64,000 nt of DNA from Allohahella marinimesophila (GTDB lineage Bacteria > Pseudomonadota > Gammaproteobacteria > Pseudomonadales > Oleiphilaceae): positions 372,001-436,000 of the forward strand of contig NZ_BAABBO010000009.1 of NCBI RefSeq assembly GCF_039538005.1, given 5' to 3'. Numbering within the stretch: position 1 is the stretch's first letter; each line of letters begins with the position of its first letter. Shown here in pieces: positions 18,534 to 27,507 of this stretch. Under the pieces are notes generated by a model that was not told the origin of the DNA, searched no databases, and saw only the letters and a program-made list of their open reading frames with translations. A program made the translations under genes and the position numbers.

Positions 18534-19952
18534 TCATTTTCCGATACAGAAGCTGGAAAATATTTCACCCAACAGATCGTCCGAAGAAAACGCGCCAGTG
18601 ATTTCTGAGAGTGCGCGCTGAGCGTAGCGAAGATCTTCAGCGGCAAGCTCTCCAGCTAATTGACCGGACTGCAGTGCATTCAAAGCGGCGTCGACATGTT
18701 GCTGACATCGTTCCAGGGCATCGATATGTCTGCGGCGGGCCAGAATGAGTTGTTCCCCCGTATTCTGGAAACCAGCTACCGCTTTCAGTCTGGCTTTGAG
18801 GTCTGGAAGGCCCGTACCAGATACTGCAGAGACAGCCAGACGATGGTAACGAATTCCACTGGGCGATTGGAGTGGCTGCGCTTGCCTCACCTCGATCAGA
18901 TGTGAAGCCAACAGATCAGCTTTGTTGGCTACGATCAACAGTGGCAGTGCAGGATGAGCGAGGACATGCTGAAGCAGTATCGGCGGCAGAAGGTCTTCTG
19001 GGGTACTAGCGGCGGCTGGCTGCTCCGCCGCATCATATATCCACAGCAAAGCATCGGCCTCGACACTGGCAGCCTGCGCTCGTTCCACGCCGATGCGTTC
19101 CACAAAATCTTCAGTCTCACGCATGCCTGCAGTATCCAGCAGATGCAAAGGCAAACCATCAATGATGACATGCTCGCGCACAATGTCCCGGGTAGTGCCC
19201 GCAACGTGGGTAACGATGGCGCGTTCTTCACCGGCCAGGGCATTCAGCAAACTCGATTTTCCGGCATTGGGCTTACCAGCGAGGACTACCGAAATCCCGT
19301 CACGCAATACGCGCCCCTGGGCAGCACGACTTCTCACATTCGCTAATGAGGTACTCAGCGTTGTCAGCTCACTGACCACTTCGCTTTCAGCGAGGAAATC
19401 GACGTCCTCTTCCGGGAAATCGATAGCCGCTTCAATATAAACGCGGACTCGGGTCAGCTCTGCCAGGAAATTATTGATTGTGGCCGAAAAATCTCCGCTG
19501 AGAGAAGCCAGAGCACTTCTGGCAGCCTGCTCTGAAGACGCACTGATGAGGTCAGCAATGGCCTCAGCCTGCACCAGGTCAAGTTTGTCATTGAGGTATG
19601 CGCGCTCACTGAATTCGCCCGGTCTGGCTATTCTCGCACCAAGCTTGCAGACGGACGCCAGAAGAAGGTCCAGGACAACGGGTCCACCGTGACCCTGCAA
19701 CTCGAATACATCTTCCCCGGTGAAGCTGTTTGGTTGAGGGAAAAAAAGTGCTATACCCTCATCGAGCTGGCTGCCGCCAACATCATGGAAACGGGTCAGC
19801 GTCGCTACCCGTGGGGCCAGTGAGCGAGTAATGATCGTCTCACCAATCTTCCGGGCTGACGGCCCCGATAGACGAATGATGCCGATGCCGCCCTGGCCCG
19901 GAGGCGTCGCTATGGCAGCAATCGTATCTGGCGCCTCGCCTCCACTTTCCAT
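18534..19952 (-). CDS. mnmE: tRNA modification GTPase MnmE (TrmE)
   Basis: A GTPase partner of MnmG in U34 modification. The 472-aa protein has an N-terminal folate-binding domain (DTIAAIATPPGQGGIGIIR) and an inserted G domain with GKPNAGKSSLLN, GTTRD, DTAGMRET and NKADL. The C-terminus FCIGK supplies the catalytic Cys. GTG 19955 and ATG 19952 are adjacent, and the ATG is preferred. It is 13 bp downstream of yidC. Confidence 0.96.
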   Translation of the reverse strand: MESGGEAPDTIAAIATPPGQGGIGIIRLSGPSARKIGETIITRSLAPRVATLTRFHDVGGSQLDEGIALFFPQPNSFTGEDVFELQGHGGPVVLDLLLASVCKLGARIARPGEFSERAYLNDKLDLVQAEAIADLISASSEQAARSALASLSGDFSATINNFLAELTRVRVYIEAAIDFPEEDVDFLAESEVVSELTTLSTSLANVRSRAAQGRVLRDGISVVLAGKPNAGKSSLLNALAGEERAIVTHVAGTTRDIVREHVIIDGLPLHLLDTAGMRETEDFVERIGVERAQAASVEADALLWIYDAAEQPAAASTPEDLLPPILLQHVLAHPALPLLIVANKADLLASHLIEVRQAQPLQSPSGIRYHRLAVSAVSGTGLPDLKARLKAVAGFQNTGEQLILARRRHIDALERCQQHVDAALNALQSGQLAGELAAEDLRYAQRALSEITGAFSSDDLLGEIFSSFCIGK

Positions 19953-19965
19953 CACTGCAGGCCGA

Positions 19966-21696
19966 TCAGCTCTTGGCAGGCGTGGTCGACGATTTCTCGA
20001 TGCTACGGGTAATGATCCACTGCTGGGTGATCGACAACAGGTTGTTGACGAACCAGTAGAGTACGAGACCGGCCGGGAACCAGAGGAAGAATACCGTGAA
20101 GATAATTGGCATCAGCTGCATTACCTTCGCCTGCATTGGGTCCGGCGGCGTCGGATTCAGTTTCGTCTGCAGGAACATGGTGGCACCCATGAGCAATGGC
20201 AGAATGAAGTAAGGGTCTTTCAGTGAAAGATCCTGAATCCAACCAAAGAATGGCGCCTGGCGCAGTTCAACGCTCTCCAGTAGCACCCAGTAAAGGGCAA
20301 TGAATACTGGCATCTGTACAAGAATTGGCAGGCAACCCCCAAGCGGATTGATTTTCTCTCGCTTGTAAAGGTCCATCATGGCCTGTGACATGCGCTGCCT
20401 GTCGTCGCCGTGCTGTTCGCGCAAGCGCTGGAGCTCAGGCGTGACGCGACGCATGTTGGCCATTGAACGATAGCTTGTCGCTGACAGCTTGAAGAACAGA
20501 GCCTTGATACCAATAGTCAACAGGATGATCGCAACACCCCAGTTAGCGAAAATATGGTCATGCAGGAACTTGAGCACGACAAACAGTGGCTTGGCTATCA
20601 ACCAGAGCCAGCCAAAATCCACAGTCAGCTCGAGATTTGGCGCAACTTCATCAAGCCGGTCGAGAACTTTCGGGCCGACATACATCTTTCCAGATCTGGT
20701 CTCAGTGGAACCGGGCTGGACAGTAAATGCGGGGTCGACATAACCGTACATGTACAGGCCGTTTCGCTTTCGTGCCTGGAACACACTGGCCTGCTCAGAC
20801 TGCGGAATAAGCGCAGTGACGAAATAATGCTGGAGGATGGCTATCCAGCCATTGTCGGAAGTCAGGCTTTCAACGCCGTCGTCAACATCATCGAAGTCAA
20901 GTTTTTCGTACGGCATATCCAGCTCTGGCGCTGAGATGACGCCGCCAAGATATGACACGGCGCCGAAACCACCACTTGAGGTCGGATCTGCAGACCGGTC
21001 ACGTAGCAGCTTGGCAAAATAATTGGCTGTGAAGGGTTCGGTACCCTGATTGTCGACGATAAAACTGACATTGATTTCATAGCTGTTGCGAGCAAATTCA
21101 TAGCGCTTGATTACGCTAATACCATTACGCTCGGTCTTGAGTTCGACTGTCAGCTGGTCTTCACCTTCTTTCAGCTCATAATCAGTCTGCTCCGCAGCGT
21201 AGTTCGGTTTTCCACCATTTTTCGCAGTATCGAAGCCATCTTTGCCGATGAGACCGCTCTCCGCGAGGAAGGTGACGCCTTCGCCATGCTGCAGAAGCTT
21301 GAGCGGGGTCTCGTTGTTGACCGAAATTGGATATTCGAGCAGAGCCGCCTTGATGATGCGACCACCGACCGGATCGATTTGCAGATCAAGCACATCAGTC
21401 GTTACAGATATCAGCTGTCCAGTCCCGGTTGAAGCAACGGGGCCACTGGCCTCGGAAGCACCGGGAACGACGAGGTCACTTTCACCCTGTTCGGAGGGGA
21501 CTATCAGATCATCGCTGTCAGCACCGTTATCGAGGCCGGTGGATTCAAGCGCAGTATCACCGCCTGGGGAACTCTGCTGGCTGGGTGCAGAAGCCGCGCG
21601 TTGACTGGGGTCGGGATAGTCCTCATTCCATTGAAGAATAATGAGATAGCTGACCGCCAGGAGAGCGATGATGATAGCTGTACGAATTGAATCCAT
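19966..21696 (-). CDS. yidC: Membrane protein insertase YidC
   Basis: Inserts and folds inner-membrane proteins, alone or with SecYEG. The 576-aa protein has an N-terminal membrane anchor, a large periplasmic beta domain (about 60-350), and the five-helix insertase core with GWIQDLSLKDPYFILPLLMG and WFPAGLVLYWFVNNLLSI. The N-terminal Ser/Pro/Gly-rich linker (about 30-90) is of low complexity. It lies 12 bp after yidD, in the rpmH-rnpA-yidD-yidC-mnmE order. Confidence 0.97.
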   Translation of the reverse strand: MDSIRTAIIIALLAVSYLIILQWNEDYPDPSQRAASAPSQQSSPGGDTALESTGLDNGADSDDLIVPSEQGESDLVVPGASEASGPVASTGTGQLISVTTDVLDLQIDPVGGRIIKAALLEYPISVNNETPLKLLQHGEGVTFLAESGLIGKDGFDTAKNGGKPNYAAEQTDYELKEGEDQLTVELKTERNGISVIKRYEFARNSYEINVSFIVDNQGTEPFTANYFAKLLRDRSADPTSSGGFGAVSYLGGVISAPELDMPYEKLDFDDVDDGVESLTSDNGWIAILQHYFVTALIPQSEQASVFQARKRNGLYMYGYVDPAFTVQPGSTETRSGKMYVGPKVLDRLDEVAPNLELTVDFGWLWLIAKPLFVVLKFLHDHIFANWGVAIILLTIGIKALFFKLSATSYRSMANMRRVTPELQRLREQHGDDRQRMSQAMMDLYKREKINPLGGCLPILVQMPVFIALYWVLLESVELRQAPFFGWIQDLSLKDPYFILPLLMGATMFLQTKLNPTPPDPMQAKVMQLMPIIFTVFFLWFPAGLVLYWFVNNLLSITQQWIITRSIEKSSTTPAKS

Positions 21697-21708
21697 AATA
21701 TCTAGTCT

Positions 21709-22014
21709 TCAGGAAAGTCTCTGAGATGAAGCGTGTTTTTCGCATGGGGCTGGGACGGGATCATAGCCACCGTGACACCAGGGGTGGCATCTTAGCAGAC
21801 GGCGAACGCCAAAATAAGCTCCTTTACGCAAACCATGGACTTTGATCGCTTCCGAGGTGTAGCTGGAGCACGTGGGTGTGTATCGACAATGCTGCCCGAT
21901 GAACGGGCTGAGTGTGAGCTTGTACAGACGAATGAGCGCCAGGACCAGACTCCTGGGCCATTGACGAAGCCATTGAATCACACTTCGGCCCCGACTATGA
22001 GGGGACCGCTTCAC
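21709..22014 (-). CDS. yidD: Membrane protein insertion efficiency factor YidD
   Basis: A small inner-membrane-associated protein that aids YidC-dependent insertion. The 101-aa protein has the family core: LYKLTLSPFIGQHCRYTPTCSSY, then RRLLRCHPWCHGGYDPVP. It starts with GTG, which overlaps the rnpA stop by four bases (GTGA), implying translational coupling. Confidence 0.94.
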   Translation of the reverse strand: MKRSPHSRGRSVIQWLRQWPRSLVLALIRLYKLTLSPFIGQHCRYTPTCSSYTSEAIKVHGLRKGAYFGVRRLLRCHPWCHGGYDPVPAPCEKHASSQRLS

Positions 22015-22418
22015 TGTTGTTCCAGTTGCTGAGCAGAACTGACGGGTTCTACAGCCTGATATTTTCGCTGAAGACCTAGCAGGTGCTTGCGGAGAATGTC
22101 AGACAGCTCTGCATTCGAACAGAACTGGGCAGGGTGTCGAAAGAGCAACACGATATCAGCCTCCGGCAATTCGCTACGTAAGCGACGGAATTGCTCCCTG
22201 GCCAGACGTTTGAGCCGGTTGCGTTCGTGCGCACGCTTGACCTGTTTTTTGGCAACGATCACGCCTAGACGACTACCAGCGGCTTGACCAGGCTCAGCTG
22301 GCCGATGACACAGCATGAGCACCTGCGGCGCATTTCGTTTGAAATGATTGTCTTCGAACACAGTGCTGAAATCACGTTTCGCTAACAGACGGGCAATTCG
22401 AGGAAAAGACTCGTTCAT
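22011..22418 (-). CDS. rnpA: Ribonuclease P protein component
   Basis: The protein cofactor of RNase P for 5' maturation of tRNA. The 135-aa protein has the N-terminal FPRIARLLAKRDFSTVF and the RNR motif region KRAHERNRLKRLARE. The Gln-rich tail is not conserved. It lies between rpmH (81 bp upstream) and yidD. Confidence 0.96.
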   Translation of the reverse strand: MNESFPRIARLLAKRDFSTVFEDNHFKRNAPQVLMLCHRPAEPGQAAGSRLGVIVAKKQVKRAHERNRLKRLAREQFRRLRSELPEADIVLLFRHPAQFCSNAELSDILRKHLLGLQRKYQAVEPVSSAQQLEQQ

Positions 22419-22498
22419 TCCCGTCCCTTGGTTACATCGGCGCCAGATAGTGCCGATGTCAACATGATGTCAGAACAAACCCTTTCGGGTCAGGCAGG

Positions 22499-22633
22499 TC
22501 AGGCGGAAAGAACTTTCCGACCTTTGGCACGACGCGCATTGATGACAGCACGTCCACCCTTGGTGGCCATGCGTGCCCGGAAGCCGTGCGAGCGCTTACG
22601 CTTGATGTTGCTTGGCTGAAAGGTACGTTTCAT
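22499..22633 (-). CDS. rpmH: 50S ribosomal protein L34
   Basis: A 44-aa basic protein of the large ribosomal subunit. Reading leftward from the ATG at 22633 gives MKRTFQPS, then RKRSHGFRARMATKGGRAV and RRAKGRKVLSA, a near-canonical L34. It is the first gene of the leftward rpmH-rnpA-yidD-yidC-mnmE cluster and borders the dnaA spacer. Confidence 0.98.
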   Translation of the reverse strand: MKRTFQPSNIKRKRSHGFRARMATKGGRAVINARRAKGRKVLSA

Positions 22634-23395
22634 GGTTGGTACTCATAGCTGGTTCATATTCAGGGTCGCGGATTATATTCAATTCGATTGGCTTATACAA
22701 GCTGCGCGAAAATTCAGCTCGACAAGCTCGCTCTAATCATTACAGGTTTTCATGTATAAAACTTTGTGATTGTAGTTACTACGTAGCCAGGTTTAGCGGA
22801 ACAACTCCTATAAATCCATATAAAACATTGGTTTATACTCTTTATTCGTATTCCTAACCTGCGTGTAGTTTCTGTATGACATGTGCGCAGGCTGTGCATA
22901 AAGCGGGTGTTTATCCACAGGGCGATATTCCAGAAAACTATGCACAGCTTGTTCCCCCCTCCACACACAGGGCAATCAACAACTTGTTCGGCTGCATCTG
23001 GCCATGATCGACGGTGCACTGTTTATACCAAGCACTTGTTCGTGAGCAGAAAGTTGTTCTTATCTCTGTGAGTAAGTATTCAAGCATATGAATATAAAGA
23101 TAAAAGATATCCACATGCTTTGAATAACTCTTGCTGGTACTGGCAAGAGAGCCAGCCGAAAGGTAGTATTCTCCTTCTTGATGGATCTATTCAGTAGCGC
23201 GTACCGACGACGCAGACGGAGCTGTATCGTGCGCAAATGCAAAATTCGGTGAAAACAGCAGAGCTCGGTGCAAAGCCACCATAGAAGACCTCGCCTATGC
23301 AGTAGATTGCCCTCGCCATCGCGATCGCGATCTGTTGATAGCCGTACCGAAGTCGAGCCTCAAAATTCACTACTTTCGATAGAAGATGATGGTCA
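22634..23395. other. rpmH-dnaA spacer, candidate chromosomal origin (oriC)
   Basis: This 762-bp spacer separates leftward rpmH from rightward dnaA. AT-rich DNA lies at about 22740-22856. A DnaA-box cluster follows: a TTATGCACA type on the - strand at 22893-22901, perfect TTATCCACA at 22911-22919, CTATGCACA at 22938-22946, and ATATCCACA at 23107-23115 (the last two match 8 of 9). An exact 14-bp palindrome rich in GATC lies at 23318-23331. Gene directions diverge here, as expected at a replication start, and in Pseudomonas the origin maps to this same spacer. No convincing gene is present. Confidence 0.75.
22672..22700 (-). promoter_or_regulatory. Probable sigma-70 promoter for rpmH
   Basis: Read leftward, TTGTAT (22700-22695), a 17-base spacer and a perfect TATAAT (22677-22672) lie about 40 bases before the rpmH start. 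This is the expected place for the promoter of the L34/RNase P cluster. Confidence 0.55.
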
Positions 23396-24907
23396 ATGCC
23401 TAATGTGATGTGGCGACAGTGCCTGAACGCCCTTCAGACAGATTTACCTCCGGACCAATTCAATACCTGGGTACGACCGCTTCAGGCGCATTTTGAAAAC
23501 GGACAACTGCATCTCTACGCCCCCAACCGATTCGTCATGAACTGGGTGAAAGACAAATATCTCCCAAAGATTGATGATCTGCTCTGCGCTTATGCTTCGG
23601 GCCAGAAGGTTGCAGGCTCCGAAGAGGTGGGTAGTTCCATACAAGTCTGTCTGCAGATAGGCTCTGCACCGAAAGTCAGTGCCTCTGCCAATTCAGCGGA
23701 GATACAGGCTCCGGCAGCGTCGTCGGCCCAGCCTCCAGCCCAGAATGAAGTTCGCGGCCACCAGACTGGCGTGGTTCCGGAAAACGGCACGCGTACGCCG
23801 CCGGCCCGGCGCCGTATTCGTACGCCTGCGCCTGAAGCCTGGTCTACCACTAATAACTCTCAGGAGCCGGCCTCGCTGGTCAAGCACGAGAGCGCTCTGA
23901 ACCGCGACTTTACGTTTTCCTCGTTTGTTGAGGGCAAGTCGAACCAGTTGGCTCGAGCTGCTGCAATTCAGGTGGCTGATAATCCAGGCAAGGCCTTTAA
24001 TCCGCTGTTTTTATACGGTGGTGTTGGACTGGGTAAAACGCACCTTATGCACGCCGTCGGTCATGAGATTGTGGCGCGAAAACCGAACGCGCGAGTGGTG
24101 TATCTTCACTCTGAACGTTTTGTCCAGGATATGGTCAAGGCGCTTCGAATGAACGCGATCAATGAGTTCAAGAAATATTATCGCAGCGTGGATGCGCTGT
24201 TGATCGATGACATCCAGTTCTTCGCCAAGAAGGAGCGTTCACAAGAAGAGTTCTTCCATACCTTCAATGCCTTGCTCGAAGGTGGGCAGCAGATGATTCT
24301 GACTTCTGACCGCTACCCCAAGGAAATCGAAAACATGGAGGAGCGGCTCAAGTCCAGATTTGGCTGGGGTCTGACTGTCATGGTGGAACCACCCGAGCTC
24401 GAGACTCGCGTAGCGATCCTCATGAAGAAAGCGGAACAATCCGGCGTGGAGCTCAATAGTGAATGCGCGTTTTTTATCGCTCAGAAAATCCGCTCGAATG
24501 TTCGTGAGCTGGAAGGTGCACTTCGCCTCGTTATAGCTAACGCCCATTTTACCGGCAATCCGATAACGCCCGAGTTCATCCGCGAATGCCTGAAAGACTT
24601 GTTGGCCCTTCACGAGAAGCAGGTCAGCATCGATAACATTCAGCGAACCGTAGCAGAATATTACAAGATTCGTGTGTCCGACCTGCTGTCAAAGCGCCGA
24701 ACCAGGTCCATCACGCGACCACGGCAGTTGGCGATGTGTCTGGCGAAAGAACTGACGCAGCATAGCTTGCCGGAAATCGGTGACGCTTTCGGCGGCCGGG
24801 ATCACACCACGGTGCTACATGCCTGCAAGGTGATGAAAGCGTTGCAGCAGACCGATGTGGCCACGCGGGAAGACTATCAGTATTTCATGCGTTCGCTCAC
24901 GGGCTGA
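23396..24907 (+). CDS. dnaA: Chromosomal replication initiator protein DnaA
   Basis: An AAA+ initiator that binds DnaA boxes and melts oriC. Of its 503 aa, domain I spans about 1-90 (PPDQFNTWVRPL) and domain II is a long, low-complexity linker (90-165). Domain III has Walker A GGVGLGKT at 208-215 and Walker B LLIDDIQFF. Domain IV carries the box-recognition signature GGRDHTTVLHACK. The ribosome-binding site before ATG 23396 is weak. Nearby DnaA boxes upstream suggest autoregulation. Confidence 0.97.
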   Translation: MPNVMWRQCLNALQTDLPPDQFNTWVRPLQAHFENGQLHLYAPNRFVMNWVKDKYLPKIDDLLCAYASGQKVAGSEEVGSSIQVCLQIGSAPKVSASANSAEIQAPAASSAQPPAQNEVRGHQTGVVPENGTRTPPARRRIRTPAPEAWSTTNNSQEPASLVKHESALNRDFTFSSFVEGKSNQLARAAAIQVADNPGKAFNPLFLYGGVGLGKTHLMHAVGHEIVARKPNARVVYLHSERFVQDMVKALRMNAINEFKKYYRSVDALLIDDIQFFAKKERSQEEFFHTFNALLEGGQQMILTSDRYPKEIENMEERLKSRFGWGLTVMVEPPELETRVAILMKKAEQSGVELNSECAFFIAQKIRSNVRELEGALRLVIANAHFTGNPITPEFIRECLKDLLALHEKQVSIDNIQRTVAEYYKIRVSDLLSKRRTRSITRPRQLAMCLAKELTQHSLPEIGDAFGGRDHTTVLHACKVMKALQQTDVATREDYQYFMRSLTG

Positions 24908-24994
24908 CAAACTTGGTCTGGTCTTCCTTTGCGGCTGGTAAGCACTGCATCGGCTGAACTACAATCAGAACTTCCTGAAAACAGAGTTGTTTCT

Positions 24995-26122
24995 ATGAAA
25001 TTTACATGTCAGAGAGAACGCTTCCTGACACCGTTGCTCATGGTAGGTGGTGTAGTCGAAAAGAGACACACTATGCCTGTGCTGGCGAACGTGCTGATTC
25101 AGGCATCGCCGGAAGATGGTGTAAGCATTACTGCAACCAACAACGAAGTGGAACTGGTGGCTTATATTCGAGAGATCCAGGTTCACCAGGCCGGGGCGAT
25201 TACGGTACCAGCTCGTAAGCTGAGCGATATCTGTCGTAGTCTGCCTGAGGGACAGATGCTGACTCTGGAATACGCCAACTCGAAGCTGGACCTTCGTTGT
25301 GCTACCAGCCATTTTTCCTTGGCGACTTTGCCGGCAGATCATTTTCCAAAAGTGGAAAATGAGAGCAGTGATATCTCCTTACGACTTCAACAGGCCAAGC
25401 TCAAGCGAATTATCGACGCCACGGCTTTTGCAATGGCTCAGCAGGATGTCCGTTACTATCTCAACGGACTTCTGCTGGAACTGAACCCCTCAGGCCTGCG
25501 CGCTGTCGCGACCGATGGGCATCGTCTGGCCATGGCTGGATTTGAGCACAAGCATGAACTCTTCGATGAAGGCGCCGAAGATACGACCGTTCAAAAGATC
25601 GTACCGCGAAAAGGTGTGCTAGAGCTTGCCAAACTGCTAGCCGATGACGAAGAAGCAGATTGCGAAGTTCTGATTGGTCATAATCACATCCGGGTATTGA
25701 TGAAGGATTATGCGTTCAGTTCGAAACTCATCGAAGGCAAGTTTCCTGACTATCAGCGGGTCATACCCCGCAATAGTGACAAGAAAATGTTGGCCGATCG
25801 CCTACTACTCAAAAGTATGTTGAGCAGGGCGGCGATTCTCAGCCATGAAAGCTATCGCGGTGTACGGCTGCAATTCAGTGAAAACACCGTTGAGGTTTTT
25901 GCCAACAATCCCGAGCAGGAAGAAGCTGAGGATCGCTTGGAGGTTGAATACGCGTATGAAGATCTGCAGATGGGGTTCAATGTCGCCTACCTGCTTGATG
26001 TGTTAAATGTCATCAAGGATGAGCGGGTAGAAGTGGCGCTATCGAACCCAGCCAGCAGTGCACTCGTAGAAGGTGTGGACACCAAGGACGCCCTGTACGT
26101 CGTCATGCCGATGAGGCTATAG
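24995..26122 (+). CDS. dnaN: DNA polymerase III beta subunit (sliding clamp)
   Basis: A ring-shaped clamp that gives polymerase III its processivity. It is 375 aa from ATG 24995, where MKFTCQRERFLTPL matches the family. An in-frame start at 24929 would add 22 unrelated residues. Conserved stretches include LPADHFPKVE, ATDGHRLAMAG and the C-terminal YVVMPMRL. It lies downstream of dnaA in the usual order, but the gene that follows is not recF as normally seen. Confidence 0.96.
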   Translation: MKFTCQRERFLTPLLMVGGVVEKRHTMPVLANVLIQASPEDGVSITATNNEVELVAYIREIQVHQAGAITVPARKLSDICRSLPEGQMLTLEYANSKLDLRCATSHFSLATLPADHFPKVENESSDISLRLQQAKLKRIIDATAFAMAQQDVRYYLNGLLLELNPSGLRAVATDGHRLAMAGFEHKHELFDEGAEDTTVQKIVPRKGVLELAKLLADDEEADCEVLIGHNHIRVLMKDYAFSSKLIEGKFPDYQRVIPRNSDKKMLADRLLLKSMLSRAAILSHESYRGVRLQFSENTVEVFANNPEQEEAEDRLEVEYAYEDLQMGFNVAYLLDVLNVIKDERVEVALSNPASSALVEGVDTKDALYVVMPMRL

Positions 26123-26158
26123 GGTTACCCAACATTCGTTTCATCAAAGGGATTGCTA

Positions 26159-27445
26159 ATGAACGACACAGTGCAGAATACAGTCAAAGGTTTCTTGCGG
26201 ATTGGTCAGACGGTCAGTGTTCTGGCCTCGACTGGCATCAGCTGGGTGGCAGGTGACAGACCGCCACCGCCACGCTTGCTGCGACAGACCTTTGAGCGCC
26301 TTGGTTCTACCTACATTAAGCTCGGGCAGTTCATCGCATCGTCTCCAACGTTCTTCCCGCCATCTTACGTCGAAGAGTTTCAGTATTGCCTCGATCAGAC
26401 GAAGCCTCTGCCGTTCACTGTAATTCAGAGAATTCTGGATGAAGAGTTTGGTGATCGCTTGTCGGAAGTGTTTTCCCATGTTGATCATGTGCCATTGGCT
26501 TCGGCATCGATTGCCCAGGTCCATGCGGCTAAGCTGGTCAATGGTGATGACGTCGTTATCAAGGTTCAGAAACCAGGTGTACGTAATATTCTGGTGACCG
26601 ACCTCAATTTCCTCTACGCCGGCGCCCGAATACTCGAGTTGCTCGCGCCGAAGCTGTCCTGGACTTCACTATCAGGCATCGTCGAAGAAATTCAGAAGAC
26701 AATGGTTGAGGAATGTGACTTCTATAAGGAAGGTCAAAACCTCGATGAGTTCCGAGCTTTTCTGAACGCCACGGGAAATACAGATGTGGTAGTCCCGAAG
26801 CACTATGAACACGCCTCGACAATGAAAGTGCTGACGATGGAGCGTTTTTATGGCGTGCCATTGACCGATCTCGAGACTATTCGAACATATTGTAGTGACC
26901 CTGAGCGCACTTTGATTACTGCGATGAATGCCTGGTTTTCAAGTTTGACCCAGTGCGATTTTTTCCACGCTGATGTTCATGCCGGCAATCTCATGGTGTT
27001 GCGAGACGGTCGTATCGGGTTCATAGACTTTGGAATCGTGGGTCGGATCCCTAAAGGCGCCTGGAAGGCAATATCTGATTTCATCACGGCAATCATGATG
27101 ATGAACTTCCATGACATGGCGAGTGCCATGATCCGCATTGGCGTGACTCATACTGAAGTCGACATAGCTGATCTGGCGGCCGACATTCAGCGCTTGTACA
27201 AGAAGATGGATAGAATGGTGCCGAATGCGGATTCTCAGCAGATGTACACCGACACTTTGAACGAAGCTGAAGAGATTAATACGATCCTGATGGATCTTGT
27301 AAAAACCGGTGAATCTCATGGTTTACATTTTCCCCGAGAATTTGCCCTGCTTATAAAGCAGTTCCTCTACTTCGATCGGTATATTCACTTGCTGGCGCCT
27401 GACCTCGATATGTTCATGGACGAGCGACTCAGTCTTGTTCAGTAG
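26159..27445 (+). CDS. AarF/ABC1/UbiB family atypical kinase
   Basis: The 428-aa protein has all main ABC1-kinase marks: KLGQ (54-57, the family KxGQ motif), a Ser/Ala-rich loop in PLASASIAQVH, VVIKVQKPG with the ATP-binding Lys, HADVHAGN as the catalytic-loop equivalent, and FIDFGIVGRI as the metal-binding DFG. Known bacterial relatives support ubiquinone synthesis (UbiB) or other lipid functions. I cannot assign the substrate. It lacks an obvious UbiB-type C-terminal membrane pair. ATG 26159 has AAAGGG upstream; an in-frame TTG lies six bases earlier. It sits between dnaN and recF, which are usually adjacent. Confidence 0.85.
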   Translation: MNDTVQNTVKGFLRIGQTVSVLASTGISWVAGDRPPPPRLLRQTFERLGSTYIKLGQFIASSPTFFPPSYVEEFQYCLDQTKPLPFTVIQRILDEEFGDRLSEVFSHVDHVPLASASIAQVHAAKLVNGDDVVIKVQKPGVRNILVTDLNFLYAGARILELLAPKLSWTSLSGIVEEIQKTMVEECDFYKEGQNLDEFRAFLNATGNTDVVVPKHYEHASTMKVLTMERFYGVPLTDLETIRTYCSDPERTLITAMNAWFSSLTQCDFFHADVHAGNLMVLRDGRIGFIDFGIVGRIPKGAWKAISDFITAIMMMNFHDMASAMIRIGVTHTEVDIADLAADIQRLYKKMDRMVPNADSQQMYTDTLNEAEEINTILMDLVKTGESHGLHFPREFALLIKQFLYFDRYIHLLAPDLDMFMDERLSLVQ

Positions 27446-27507
27446 GGTGTCCTCATTCCTCGTCTAGTATTCACGCCTCGTGCCTTGATGGGCTTCCATA
27501 GCCCATC

